A stretch of DNA of 64,000 bases from NCBI RefSeq assembly GCF_020379485.1, contig NC_063450.1, positions 48,760,681 to 48,824,680 on the forward strand. The letters run 5' to 3'. The notes under the pieces are model-generated. The model made no database searches, was not told the origin of the DNA, and was given only the letters and a program-made list of their open reading frames with translations. Both the position numbers and the translations under genes were made by a program. This DNA is from Brassica napus (taxonomy: Eukaryota > Streptophyta > Magnoliopsida > Brassicales > Brassicaceae). This document shows positions 1 to 11,360 of the stretch, piece by piece. Position 1 is the first letter of the stretch; the number at the start of each line of letters is the position of its first letter.

Positions 1-831
1 GTTTTAGAGGTAAAATCTATAAAATCGAATTTGAACCAAAACTAACATACAACATTCATTAAAAATAGACTCCACAGTTCACACTCTTTTGAGTATCAAT
101 CAAAAGTAGCGATAAGAAGAAACGGAACTTAGAGATTTTTAATTTTTGTCATTTGGAGATGCTTCCTACTTAAACAAGTAACACTCCATGTCTCTATAAA
201 GTGATGAAAACCATATATAATCTGTTCTAATCACACCATTTACACCCTTGACCGTATGATAACCGGCTCTGAACGTGATTGTGTTTACTTATAAATATAA
301 GATTCTCAGAACATATGAACAAATCAAGTGCCAGGAAAGGATATAGAAAGTCGTTGAGACTCGGTTGTGTACCAAAACAATATAACTACATGATATAATC
401 AAACTATTAGATTTAAGACTATATGATAATGTACTTTTGAGGAGTCAAAGTACATACAAAAAAGGAAAGCTAGATAATAGTACTAGTCAATTCAAGAAAA
501 TAAATTAAACCTTGTTTTTTGCCGGCGCTAGATAACCGTCATGGCTTACACTGTTAAAGTTCCATCAGCGGCTGCCGTTCCGTTGCAATAGCTGCCCATA
601 TGACTATTACTCTTTCTAGTGGTTATGAGCGCTCCTCAATGGATAGAAGCGAAAAAACAAAAAACGATAGAAAAGGTGGATCCAGTGAGCGATTCCTGAA
701 ATCTTCAAACATTGCTATGCATGGATTAGTTTAGTGCCATCAGAAGAATGCTGCAAGGATCTCAAAACGGCGAACAAGACGAAAGTGACTTGTCTCTGCT
801 AAATGTTCATTGCAAATCCTTCTAACGGAAA
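1..831. other. intergenic DNA with a possible short coding remnant at its right end
   Basis: I recognise no gene here. From about 520 to 830 base composition is less AT-rich than to the left. An ATG at 803 opens a frame that runs into the hAT target site and would continue in frame after the element (from 2522) as far as a possible splice donor near 2580, so the hAT may have landed in an old exon. The peptide is not recognised. Confidence 0.3.
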
Positions 832-839
832 CTTAACTC
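832..839. repeat. 8-bp target-site duplication of the hAT-like element (left copy)
   Basis: CTTAACTC is repeated exactly at 2514-2521 on the other side of the element. Confidence 0.85.
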
Positions 840-1197
840 TAGGCATGGGCACGGGTCAAGTACCCGACATTCTTTAGGTACTTGTTACCCAACTTGGTTT
901 GTTCAAGTAGTTGTATTTGTTACTTGTATTTGACTTGTTCCGAACGAGTATTCGCTGTATCAAGTACTTGCAAATTTTTTTAATACTTGTAAATTACTTG
1001 ATTTGGTTTATTACTTGATTTTATCTTTTACTTGACTTGGTTTGATACTTGATCTTTTCAATTACTTAACCTATTTTCCTTGACTATTTGAAGTTAAAAC
1101 ACAAAGTTTTACCTTTACAGCTCTGTAAATAAATGTCAGATTTCCGTTGGGCTAAATCAGTTAGTACTAACCCAATAGTTTAGCAATGTTGGGTATT

Positions 1198-1207
1198 GAT
1201 ATTTAAA
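1198..1207. repeat. 10-bp target-site duplication of the foldback element (left copy)
   Basis: GATATTTAAA is repeated exactly at 2183-2192. Confidence 0.85.
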
Positions 1208-1420
1208 GGGTTTTCTGCAAAAAAAAACCTCAATGTAGTTTTGTTTTGCAAATTAATCCGTGAATTCAAAAACCTACAGGTCAACCCTCCAAGTGTCAGT
1301 CAAACCACAATATAACCCTCGGCCGTATATATGTGTATTTGACTGTGTATAATTTTAATTTTTTTCAATACTACGTCGTTTTGACACTAATTTTTTAATG
1401 AAAAAAAAATTGTTGAACAC

Positions 1421-1459
1421 AGGGTTCGAACCTTGAACCATATAACCATCTCAGCCAAC
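1421..1459 (-). promoter_or_regulatory. tRNA-like A and B box pair in the left foldback arm
   Basis: On the minus strand a TGGCTGAGATGG-like A box (about 1446-1457) precedes a GGTTCGAACC B box (1421-1430). The spacing is shorter than in the right arm by about 20 bp. The matches are to the RNA polymerase III internal promoter consensus; transcription is inferred only. Confidence 0.45.
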
Positions 1460-1912
1460 AGATATATTTGTTTACTTAACAAACGCAATTATATAGATTT
1501 CTAAATTCATTCTGAAATGACCTTGTTTCTTCTTCTTCTTCCCTTGGACATGGGAGCTTGCGTAATGAAGGTGGGGTGATCCTTTTGATACTCAAGCATT
1601 TATTTTTTCGATTTTCTTTACTTATAGGGATTATCTCACATGTTTTGAACAACAATCGGAATGAGATTCGCGTTTCCGCCTCATCTCCGCATTCTTCTTC
1701 GAGTGTTATCGTGGCCAGAGCAAAGAACAAAGATATGATTCGCTCCCATGACGATAGAAAAAAAGAAATATATGCTGCGATTTTATGGATCACCCCACAT
1801 TCATTACGCAAGCTCTCATATCCAAGGGAAGAAGAAGAAGAAGAAACAAGGTCATTTCGGAATGAATTTAGAAATCTATATAATTGCGTTTGTTAAGTAA
1901 ACAAATATATAT

Positions 1913-1970
1913 GTTGGCCTAGATGGTTATATAGCATGCATATAGTGTTTATAGTTCAAGGTTCGAACCC
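1913..1970 (+). promoter_or_regulatory. tRNA-like A and B box pair in the right foldback arm
   Basis: TTGGCCTAGATGG near 1914-1926 resembles an A box, and GGTTCGAACCC at 1960-1970 is a near-perfect B box about 35-40 bp downstream, the usual tRNA/SINE spacing. It is the inverted counterpart of the pair in the left arm. Confidence 0.5.
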
Positions 1971-2521
1971 TGTGTTTAACAATTTTTTTTTTCATTAAAA
2001 AATTAGTGCCAAAACGACGTAGTATTGAAAAATGTTAAAATCATACACAGTCAAATACACATATATACGGCTGAGGGTTATATTGCGGTTTGACTGGCAC
2101 TTGAAGAGTTGACTCGTGGGTTTTTGAGTTTGTGGATTAATTTGCAAAAAAAAACACATTGAGGATTTTTTTGCAGAAAACCGATATTTAAACACACAAT
2201 TCTTTTAGTTTTGATAGACATATAATACATCAAATTTTAATTAACTAATAAACTAGATACCAAATATTTAATACACTAAATAATATATAACAAGTAAATG
2301 AACAAGTAGAGGATACTAAGTAACAAGTCAAGTAACAAGCCAAGTAGCTAAAAATAAAAATATACTTGTTACTTGACTTGTACTTATGACTAATAGAATT
2401 CGTTTAATTGTTACTCGACTTGATTGTAGCAAGTATTTGTTTTTTCAAATTGAGCCGAGTCAAGTAGCAAGTAATAGTATAAGCCGGATATCAAGTAATA
2501 GTGCCCAGGCCTACTTAACTC

Positions 2522-3648
2522 GACCTCTCTACGACCAAGTCAACAACGCTTGTGGCGTTCTCGACAAATTTGCCTATAATGGTACTTACTTTAACTTTCC
2601 CCTTTATTTTGTTGTTGTGGTTACATGAACTTTATAGTTTTCATCTTATTGGGACAAAATTGATGGGTTCAAGCGTTTACAAGGCAATATTTATTTGGGA
2701 AACATTCCAAAATTCCAAAATTGAGTTAAGGCGTTTTGAGTTGGGGGGTTTTGGAATTTTGTCACCAAAGAACATACAAACATTTATTTAGAAACCCCTA
2801 TGTTTTGAAGATTCTTAGTGCATTTTGGAACACGAGTTGTAGCGTTTTTTTTTGTTAACTGTTAGTGTTATTTTATGGTAATTAATCAACTTTGGTTATG
2901 TGTGGCAAAGGCGGAGACGCCAACGGAGGAGCAAAGAAAAAGATGGCTGCATCAATTTGGTTGTAAGTCTGATTTCCATATTCTATGATATATGGTCCTA
3001 ATAATGTAATTATTATTATTTGAAGTCGTACAACCTCGAAACTAATTTTAATACATTTTCAATTAGTTGATTTCAAGATTGTTTTAGAGAGTATATAGAT
3101 TAGACAGATGAGCGTGTAGTAGTATTGCAATTTGCAATCCCTACAAGATAGGAACTAAACTAAGTGATAGACACATTTACACGAAAACTAAGTAATTCTT
3201 AGTACACATTCCCGACCAAAAAATACATGTAAAGAACATATTAGATGACAGAGGTAGCTGGTATTCTAGATAAACCAGTATTATACCAATTATCCAGCAA
3301 TTTAAGTGTTTCTTTGTGTTGAGTCTAGTTTTAGTTTTCCATATTGTAAAAATACTTTATACACATTTTTAAGGGATAAAAATCCTACACATGTGGGTTA
3401 TGTACTGTTTAAACTCATCTCATATATATTTGAAATCATCTACTGGTAATGTAGTCAATCCATGAAAAACTTTTTAAATTTTATATTTCACTCTCATTGT
3501 TGTTTAATTGGTAAAAGAAATATAATCATTTTTTCATCTCCTGAAATCAAGTAATTAAATGGATAGTTCCCCGAAACTATTTAATTATTAGGAATCTGAT
3601 CATACCAACAGTAATTGATGAATGATGTATAAATACAACTAGTTTTGT
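2522..3648. other. intergenic DNA between hAT and Athila elements
   Basis: No recognisable gene. The first 60 bases continue the frame described at 803-831. A 22-codon reading frame with an ATG at 2898 and TAA ending at 2966 stands out because its composition is richer in G and C than its surroundings. I cannot assign it. The remainder is AT-rich. Confidence 0.3.
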
Positions 3649-3653
3649 GTTGG

Positions 3654-5115
3654 TGATATCTTGCATATTTCCATTATCTTATCCATTCGTCCATGTGCAT
3701 TTTGATCATATAGACTAGGATTTAGCCATGTTTAGGTTACATTTTGCATACATGAGTCTTTATCAGATGTTGGAGTGCCACATGGAGTTCTTGGGGACAT
3801 TTGGATGCATTTGGAGCTCAAAGGAGGTGAAATAGGTGATCATTGGACGAGCAGAGGATGGGAGCGAGGTTCCGCAGCGACGTCATGAGGTCGCTCCAAA
3901 GCACCTCTCAGAGCGACCTAGCTGGAGCGACCCCGTGAAGTCGCTCGCCATATTCATCCCGTTGGAAGCCCAGAGCGACTTGCCCAGAGCGACGCACCGA
4001 GGTCGCTCGCATCTCACACCCCTCTCGGAGCGACCTCCCAAAGCGACACCCCGAGGTCGCTCGCGTCTCTATGGCGAGACGACACGAAGCGAAGCCCGGA
4101 GCGACCTCTCAGAGCGACCCATTGAGGTCGCTCCCGAAGGCCGGAGCGACTTGTCGGAGCGACATACCGAGGTCGCTCCGTGTCTATTGTTGGGTCGATT
4201 TCTATTTTACTTAAGGCCCTTTTGGTCATTTCATTATGCACGTTTTACATTTCTAAAACCTATGTTTTAAACATCTTTGGTAGCCACCAGGCAGAGGATC
4301 TTTGGATCTATTGAGAAATACACAAAAACTCTCTTGAGAAGTTCATCTCTTGGATTTTGATTGTTATGTTCTTGTGTTATTGTTGATTTCTTATCTATTT
4401 CTCTACATGATTAATCTGAAATCCAATATGGGTTTAAGAGAATCATGGAGATTAGTGAGTAATCACTTTTTGAATTCATGGGTTAGGGAGATTAAGGGTG
4501 ATTAGGTTAGTTCTAGGATGTTTTAGTGTAGATCATTCTTGTTCCTTACTAGTAGAGTATTCATAATGCATCTTCTGAGTTGGCCACTCAAAAGTTGATC
4601 AATAGACATTTCTCACCCAAAAGGTGTTTGATGAAATGCCTGAGACAATTCTCCTAGACTTTTAGTATACTTTGCCAAAGACATTTGTTGTTAAAGGTGC
4701 TAACATAGCTAATAGACTTGTTAGTAATGATTGCTTTCATATTATTCAACCAAAGACATTTGATGTTTGAGATATGTTAGCAAATGAGCATTCATCTAGA
4801 CATAGAGCTTGCTTAGAATTGTGTCTAGGCTTAAGGTTGATAGTTTGATTGATTATTTGTCATCCTTAGTTCGATACTTGATCACCCAAGGTCTAATCCC
4901 TATGCCCATGAGTTCTCTTTTCCCTTAGTCAAGAAAATATCATTCTGTTATTGTTTTCTAGTATTAGTAGTAGTTTAAAACTCATCTAAATCATTGGTTG
5001 CACTTAGATTAAGTGAGTACTTGCATTCTCGGTGCTTTGATATCCCTCAGAACTGGTTCGACAATCTTTTATACTACAACATTTGACTTAGGAGCCTTGA
5101 AAACTCTTAACATCA
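3654..5115 (+). repeat. 5' LTR of the Athila-type element
   Basis: Direct repeat of 9212-10674. It contains a run of inverted GAGCGAC motifs and an incidental open frame of about 144 codons (3836-4270) present in both LTRs. The frame encodes imperfect repeats caused by the nucleotide array, so I do not treat it as a gene. Confidence 0.93.
3861..4180. repeat. array of inverted GAGCGAC / GTCGCTC motifs in the 5' LTR
   Basis: About sixteen copies of GAGCGAC(CTC) or its complement (GAG)GTCGCTC occur in 320 bp, irregularly spaced and in both orientations, so many hairpins are possible. The tract is CpG-rich in an AT-rich genome region. The same array sits at 9419-9738 in the 3' LTR with a few C-to-T changes. 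Confidence 0.8.
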
Positions 5116-5118
5116 AAT

Positions 5119-5131
5119 TGGCACCGTTGCC
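5119..5131 (+). promoter_or_regulatory. primer-binding site (tRNA-Asp type)
   Basis: TGGCACCGTTGCC lies 3 bp after the 5' LTR. Athila elements typically have TGGCGCCGTTGCC here, complementary to the 3' end of tRNA-Asp, so this copy has one change. Confidence 0.8.
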
Positions 5132-5244
5132 AAATTCTGAGTAGATTTGAACATTGAGATTTAGTCACTTGCTTGAGACTAAGTCATTTTAATTTTGTTT
5201 TGTTACTGATTCTTCTTCTTCACCTACCTTTCACTTTCAGGTGT

Positions 5245-7692
5245 ATGAACTTGAGGAGCAGGGGTCCATCAAACCTAGTTCCAATAGTAGCAGACATCAG
5301 AGCTTTTGAGAGGGAGTGTGCTAGAGCTAGAAGAGAAGAAGAACAACAAGCCCACTTGCAGAGACTCGATATTGATATGGAAGATCAACCGCAGGGGGCA
5401 GAACACCAACCGCGGGCAGCTCGACTCATTGGTACTTATGACCGGCCCAACATTCATGGTCATAGACTGGGAATCCGAGCACCGGCTGTGGCAGCCAACA
5501 ACTTTGAGGTCAAGTCAGGACTCCTCAACGTGATCGAGAACAACAAGTATCATGGCTTGGCTCTAGAGGACCCATTTGATCACTTGGACAAGTTCGACAG
5601 CTACTGTGGGTTGTCAAAAACCAATGGTGTGTCCGATGATGCCTTAAAGCTCAAGCTATTCCCTTTCTCTTTGGAGGATAAGGCACGTCAGTGGGAGAAG
5701 TCTCTACCCAGTGACTCTATCACCACTTGGGATGATTGCAAGAGAGCATTCTTGGAGAAGTTCTTCTCTACTTCAAGAACTGCTAAGCTGAGAAATGAGA
5801 TTTCCAGCTTTCAACAGAAGAACTTGGAAGGCTTCAGCGAAGCGTGGGAGAGATTCAAGGGCTACCAAGCTCAATGCCCACACCATGGTTTCTCTAAGGA
5901 AAGCTTGCTGAGCACATTCTACCGAGGTCTCTTCCTAAGTACAGGGCCAGACTGGATACAGCTAGCAATGGGTTCTTCTTGGGGAGAACTGAGGAAGATG
6001 CAGAGGAGCTGGTTGACAACATGGTAAAGAGTGATGCAATCTACAGTGGAGACCACGACAGAGGCAGTCGAACAGATGATAAGCAGACGAGGAAAGTTGA
6101 AAGCTCTACAGGATAAGATAGACATCCTCCTTGCTGATAAAGCCACACAAGAGCAGCTGCACTTTGTTGGTAACCCAAGCCAAGAGACACCACCTGTTGT
6201 CCATGAGGTTGAGGGTTTGGAAGGTCAGGAAGAGCTGTGTTTCATCAACAACAATGGTAGCTGGTACAAAAAAGAGCCCAACTTTCAGTACAACAACTAC
6301 CAACAGAAATCCTATCCCAACAACCAACAGAGTGGTTATCCGCCTCGAAACAACCAGCAAGGCAGCTATCAACCTCAGCAAAACCCCTCATCTGGTTCCT
6401 CTGCTCCTCAAGAGAGCAGCACTGACACCCTGCTGAAACAAATCTTGGAGTCTCAGACTAGAAGTGAGAAGCATGTTGGTTATGAGTTGAAGAACCTTCA
6501 TTCCAAGATTGATGGGAGCTACAATGAGCTCAACAACAAGTTCTCACATCTTGCTTCTACAGTCAAGAATTTAGAGAATCAGTTTGCTTCCATGAACACT
6601 CACCAGACTCGCCAGCAAGGATCTCTACCTGGAAAATCTGACCAAAACCCCAAGGAGGCCAAAGCTATCACCCTTAGGAGTGGTAAGCAGTTACCTCATA
6701 CAACCCTCACCAGGGATGCTGAGAAACTAGGTGAAGAGGTGGCCATCAACTTAGATGATGAAGTGGTGATTGTTGATGAGAAAATCAATGATGAAATCTT
6801 GGAGAAGATTGTGGAAGCCAAGGGTAAAAGAAAGGTTGGGGAAGCGAAGAAAATAGTGAAAGATGGTGAAGTTCTAGCTCCAGCAAGTGAGAATTCTTTT
6901 GTTCCTCCTCCCTATGAACCCAAACTACCATTCCCTGGTAGATTCAAGAGGCAGCTGCTAGAGAAGTACAAGGCTTTGTTTGAGAAGCAAATGAGTGAAG
7001 CTCAGGTTGCAATGCCCATCATCGATGCTTTCATGTTGATTCCTCAATACAACAAGTTCCTGAAAGATGTTGTAGCTGCAAAGAAGAAGGAAATGGAAAG
7101 CATGATGATTCTTACCCATGAGTGCAGTGCCATCATCCAAAGGCTTGATGTTCCAGAGAAGTTAGAGGATCCAGGATGCTTTACACTACCTTGTGCTCTT
7201 GGACCTATGGTATTTGAGAAATGTCTCTGCGATTTGGGAGCTAGTGTCAGCGTGATGCCTTTGTCTGTTGCAAAGAAGCTTGGATTCACTCAGTACAAGA
7301 AGTGTAAACTCTCTCTGGTGTTAGCTGATCGTTCAGTGAAGTACCCTGTGGGCATCTTAGAGGACCTACCTGTGAAGATTGGAAGGTATGAGATACCTAC
7401 AGATTTTGTGGTGCTTGAGATGGGTGAGGAGGCTCAGGACCCATTGATTCTTGGAAGGCCATTCTTAGCTACAGCAGGAGCAATTGTTAAGGTGAAAGAG
7501 GGCACGATTGATCTCCATTTTGGTAAAGGGCATGTTCTCCACTTTGACATCAAGGAGAAAATGAAGAAACCAACTGTGTTCGGGCAAGCCTTCTACATTG
7601 AAGAGATGGGCACTCTTACTGATGAGCACCTTGAAGAGTTACCACCTGAGGACGAGGAGGAGGGAGCATCTCCCTCTACTCATTCTCCATAG
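5245..7692 (+). pseudogene. gag-protease gene of the Athila-type element, frameshifted
   Basis: The first ATG is at 5245; the 5' part reads to a stop at 6027. It contains the retrotransposon gag domain, with motifs such as DHLDKFDSYC and ARQWEKSLP. The gag frame breaks twice. Near 5930 one base appears lost, because the expected continuation (PKYRARLDTASNGF) is in another frame. Near 6095 it shifts again into the frame that runs to 7692. The second part has a low-complexity N/Q-rich linker and a retropepsin domain with CDLGASVSVMP, in which DLG replaces the usual D-S/T-G as is common in Athila. No zinc knuckle is obvious. It ends in an acidic tail. The translated product cannot be continuous, so this copy is probably inactive. 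Confidence 0.88.
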
Positions 7693-9198
7693 AAGGTAAC
7701 CCACTACTTTTCCTTGTATATACCATTTCGTTTTTGCATATTAGTTTTCTCTTTTTGGGTATCTCTCTCTCCTTGACAACACAGAGACTGTGTCATTTAA
7801 GTTTGGGGGAGGTACCAAGTATTTGATCACGTTTGCTTTGATGATTTTGAGTCTCATGCATTGCATTATACATATATATTTGCATAAAAAAAAAATTCAT
7901 TTAGTTTGCATCATTGACATTTCTAGGAGAGTCTAGAGCATATAGGTTGCATTTACTTGCATTGGGAGCAATGATTTGAAATGTCTTGTAAAGAACATTA
8001 CTTTGCGCCTGAATAGCTTATGCACCTCTCAAAAACACTTGTATGCTTCGAGCCTTGAAGACTCTTCCTGAAACTTGTTGATTGCTGAAACTCTTGAAGC
8101 CAACTACAACCTTATTTGAACTGAACGAACTTAATGCTTCTTGCTCATGGTCCCTTGTGTACTGAGTCATGGCTATACACACTTGAGTTGTCACATCCTT
8201 TATGCCAATCTTATTTTGACAAACTCTAGTGGTAGACCACTCCCAAAACCTTTCCCTTCTTTTAAGCTTTCATTGTTTGATGAGTGAGGCCTTCTTCGGA
8301 AAGTCTTACATGTGCATAATGTTGAGAGTATCGGGAACGACAATGCTTGATCTTCATTCTTGCTAGATTGGGCACTCTATTGTCTAGCTATAGGTGGGGG
8401 GTGAGAGTTGTGATTATGATTTGGGAGCAATGAAAAAGGAAAAGAAATGACTCTTTGTGTTTAAGTGAATTGTCTTATTGGGATAAGTAGAAAAACCTCT
8501 AACTCAAGTTATGAAAAGTCTTGGCCCCCATCTAAAAAAAAAAAAAAAAAAAAAAAATATAAAAAAAAAGAAAAAGAAAGAAAAATGGGGTTAGCAAAGT
8601 TGTTATGAGCTAAGTAATGTTTTGAGGTTGTGGAAAATCTCTTGTAGATTTCAAAGAGAAGGAGTTAAAGTTCTTAGGATCTTTTGGTGAGAGATGTGAG
8701 TTGGGTTTGACATTTGGGAATGATTGTGTAATTGTATGATTGGTAAAAGGGTAGAACAATGGAGATTGAGCATTGTATGCATGAGTTGATCCCTTTCTTA
8801 GATATATTATGTGCAATGTCAAGGCTACTTGTTTTGAGAGTAAACCACTTTAAAAGATCATGGATTTTGAACCTCTTGACCCACTTGAATAAAAGCTTTC
8901 CCTTACTCAACCAAATGATTTGGACCAATTGACCATTTGCAAGAATTCACTTGATGCTATGCTTAATGAACTTGAGAGTTGGCTGATTTGCATGTGTGAA
9001 TGCATGATGATGAGTGTAAGGATGAAAAGAGTTGAATAGGCCTAGAGAAGCTAGAGTAAAATAAGAGAGGGTGTACTAATGCTGAATTTAGATGTTGATT
9101 TGAGTGCTTTGTGTGTTTCTTTTGGCTATGAGCTCTCACCTTCAAACCTCTCTCCCTATGAGTTCTAGAAAGTTCACTTGTGGACAAGTAAAAGAACA
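7693..9198 (+). other. non-coding 3' interior of the Athila-type element
   Basis: There is no polymerase domain and no long frame. It contains an internal purine-rich motif AAGTTTGGGGGAGG (7799-7812), a feature often seen in this family, and a long A-rich tract near 8535-8585. Confidence 0.7.
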
Positions 9199-9211
9199 AG
9201 TTTGGGAGAGT
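9199..9211 (+). promoter_or_regulatory. polypurine tract
   Basis: AGTTTGGGAGAGT directly precedes the 3' LTR and is the likely primer site for plus-strand DNA synthesis. Confidence 0.75.
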
Positions 9212-10674
9212 TGATATCTTGCACATTTCCATTATCTTATCCATTCGTCCATGTGCATTTTGATCATATAGACTAGGATTTAGCCATGTTTAGGTTACAT
9301 TTTGCATACATGAGTCTTTATCAGGTGTTGGAGTGCCACATGGAGTTCTTGGGGACATTTGGATGCATTTGGAGCTCAAAGGAGGTGAAATAGGTGATCA
9401 TTGGACGAGCAGAGGATGGGAACGAGGTTCCGCAGCGACGTCATGAGGTCGCTCCAAAGCACCTCTCAGAGCGACCTAGCTGGAGCGACCCCGTGAAGTC
9501 GCTCGCCATATTCATCCCGTTGGAAGCCCAGAGCGACTTGCCCAGAGCGACGCACCGAGGTCGCTCGCATCTCACACCCCTCTCGGAGCGACCTCCCAAA
9601 GCGACACCCCGAGGTCGCTCGCGTCTCTATGGCGAGACGACACGAAGCGAAGCCCGGAGCGACCTCTCAGAGCGACCCACTGAGGTCGCTCCCGAAGGCC
9701 GGAGCGACTTGTCGGAGCGACATGCCGAGGTTGCTTCGCGTCTATTGTTGGGTCGATTTCTATTTTACTTAAGGCCCTTTTGGTCATTTCATTATGCACG
9801 TTTTACATTTCTAAAACCTATATTTTAAACATCTTTGGTAGCCACCAGGCAGAGGATCTTTGGATCTATTGAGAAATACACAAAAACTCTCTTAAGAAGT
9901 TCATCTCTTGGATTTTGATTGTTATGTTCTTGTGTTATTGTTGATTTCTTATCTATTTCTCTACATGATTAATCTGAAATCCAATATGAGTTTAAGAGGA
10001 ATCATGGAGATTAGTGAGTAATCACTTTTTGAATTCATTCGTTACGGAGATTAAGGGTGATTAGGTTAGTTCTAGGATGTTTTAGTGTAGATTATTCTTG
10101 TTCCTTGCTAGTAGAGTATTCATAATGCATCTTCTGAGTTGGCCACTCAAAAGTTGATCAATAGACATTTCCCACCCAAAAGGTGTTTGATGAAATTCCT
10201 GGGACAACTCTCCTAGGCTTTTAGTATACTTTGCCAAAGACATTTGTTGTTAAAGGTGCTAAAATAGTTAATAGACTTGTTAGTAATGATTGTTTTCATA
10301 TTATTCAACCAAAGACATTTGATGTTTGAGATATGTTAGCAATTGAGCATTCATCTAGACATAGAGATTGCTTAGAATTGTGTCTAGGCTTAAGGTTGAT
10401 AGTTTGATTGATCATTTGTCATCCTTAGTTCGATACTTGATCACCCAAGGTCTAATCCCTATGCCCATGAGTTCTCTTTTCCCTTAGTCAAGAAAATATC
10501 ATTCTGTTATTGCTTTCTAGTATTAGTAGTAGTTTAAAACTCATCTAAATCATTGGTTGCACTTAGATTAAGTGAGTACTTGCATTCTCGGTGCTTTGAT
10601 ATCCCTCAGAACTGGTTCGACAATCTTTTATACTACAACATTTGACTTAGGAGCCTTGAAAACTCCCAACATCA
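9212..10674 (+). repeat. 3' LTR of the Athila-type element
   Basis: Direct repeat of 3654-5115, with the same inverted GAGCGAC array at about 9419-9738. It ends CATCA before the duplicated GTTGG. Confidence 0.93.
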
Positions 10675-10679
10675 GTTGG

Positions 10680-11360
10680 ATTCTAGTGATTGTATAATTC
10701 AAGTCAGAAAATGTCAAAAGGATAAGGAACATGATTATAGCAAAACATTGAGATCCGTGATTGGTGGATTAACAACAAGTTAACAAATTTAGAAAATCGC
10801 ATTATCTTCTTGTCCCCAAACATATCTGACGTTTTACTTGCCTTCTTGCTATTTTGCTGTTCGGATTTTTTGTCTTTCAATAGTTACAGTGTCGATTCTG
10901 ATATTATGATATTGAAGAGAAAAAAGAAAGGAAGCACTTTCTGTGAACTGAAGCATATTACGCAGATCGCACGGGCCGTGCCGACTGCCGACCAAACCCC
11001 CACTCAATGTCTCTCCTACACTACACATGCTTGGCTTTTTTCTTCTTCATTCTCTGCCCTTTTTTTTGTTATTTTAGAATATAATAAATTTGACATGAAG
11101 TAGTTAAACATCTCTAAAAGTTTTTTGTTTGATCTCCACTCTGAGATATATCTTTAAACATGGCCGTTTATGTTATTCATTATTATTTTTACATAGATAG
11201 ATCGAGTTCTCTTATCAAAACCCATATAATCTAAATTGGACTAAGACTTAATTAGTGCATGTACGTAGACTGATAAACACACCCATATGTGCATGTACAC
11301 TAAACGACATATTGAACATTTAGATGATAAAATAAATGAGTTTGTGATACAGAAAAAAAG
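10680..11360. other. intergenic, nothing recognised
   Basis: AT-rich sequence. An open frame near 10810-11103 has no ATG at its start and no recognisable domain. Confidence 0.5.

Larger units (their letters stand above)
1208..2182. mobile_element. foldback MULE-like element nested in the hAT element
   Basis: Two arms of roughly 370-395 bp (about 1208-1580 and 1786-2182) are inverted copies of each other and together make up most of the element. It starts GGGTTTTCTGC and ends GCAGAAAACC, flanked by a perfect 10-bp duplication GATATTTAAA (1198-1207 and 2183-2192). Long inverted ends with 9-11 bp duplications are typical of Mutator-like elements. Open frames in it are only inverted-repeat readings. 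Each arm carries boxes resembling internal pol III promoters (separate entries). Confidence 0.85.
840..2513. mobile_element. non-autonomous hAT-like transposon
   Basis: The ends are TAGGCATGGGCAC at the left and its near-complement GTGCCCAGGCCTA at the right, a form close to the TAGG(G)-TGGGCA ends of plant hAT elements. They are flanked by the perfect 8-bp duplication CTTAACTC (832-839 and 2514-2521), the size expected for hAT. The subterminal regions (about 860-1080 and 2285-2500) are full of degenerate TACTTG/CAAGTA words, as in hAT subterminal repeats. There is no transposase. A second element is nested inside at 1208-2182. Confidence 0.85.
3654..10674 (+). mobile_element. complete non-autonomous Athila-type (Ty3) LTR retrotransposon
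   Basis: The two LTRs of 1462 and 1463 bp start TGATATC and end CATCA. They are flanked by a perfect 5-bp duplication GTTGG (3649-3653 and 10675-10679). A primer-binding site like that of Athila elements follows the 5' LTR, and a purine tract precedes the 3' LTR. The interior encodes only a broken gag-protease. No reverse transcriptase, RNase H or integrase is visible between 7693 and 9198, so it could move only with enzymes from elsewhere. By eye the LTRs differ at about thirty positions, roughly 2 percent, which suggests a fairly recent insertion. Confidence 0.93.

Noticed and set aside
1476..1896. Open frames of about 110 codons on both strands at 1476-1811 and 1558-1896
   Set aside because: They are readings of the two inverted arms and loop of the foldback element, nearly identical at their ends and without a known domain.
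3836..4270. 144-codon open frame, also at 9394-9828, with repeated Ser-Glu-Arg-Pro-like motifs
   Set aside because: It lies within both LTRs and its peptide repeats simply translate the GAGCGAC array; no sign of a real protein.
10810..11103. 97-codon open frame
   Set aside because: Starts without ATG, low-complexity hydrophobic sequence, no neighbouring signals or known domain.
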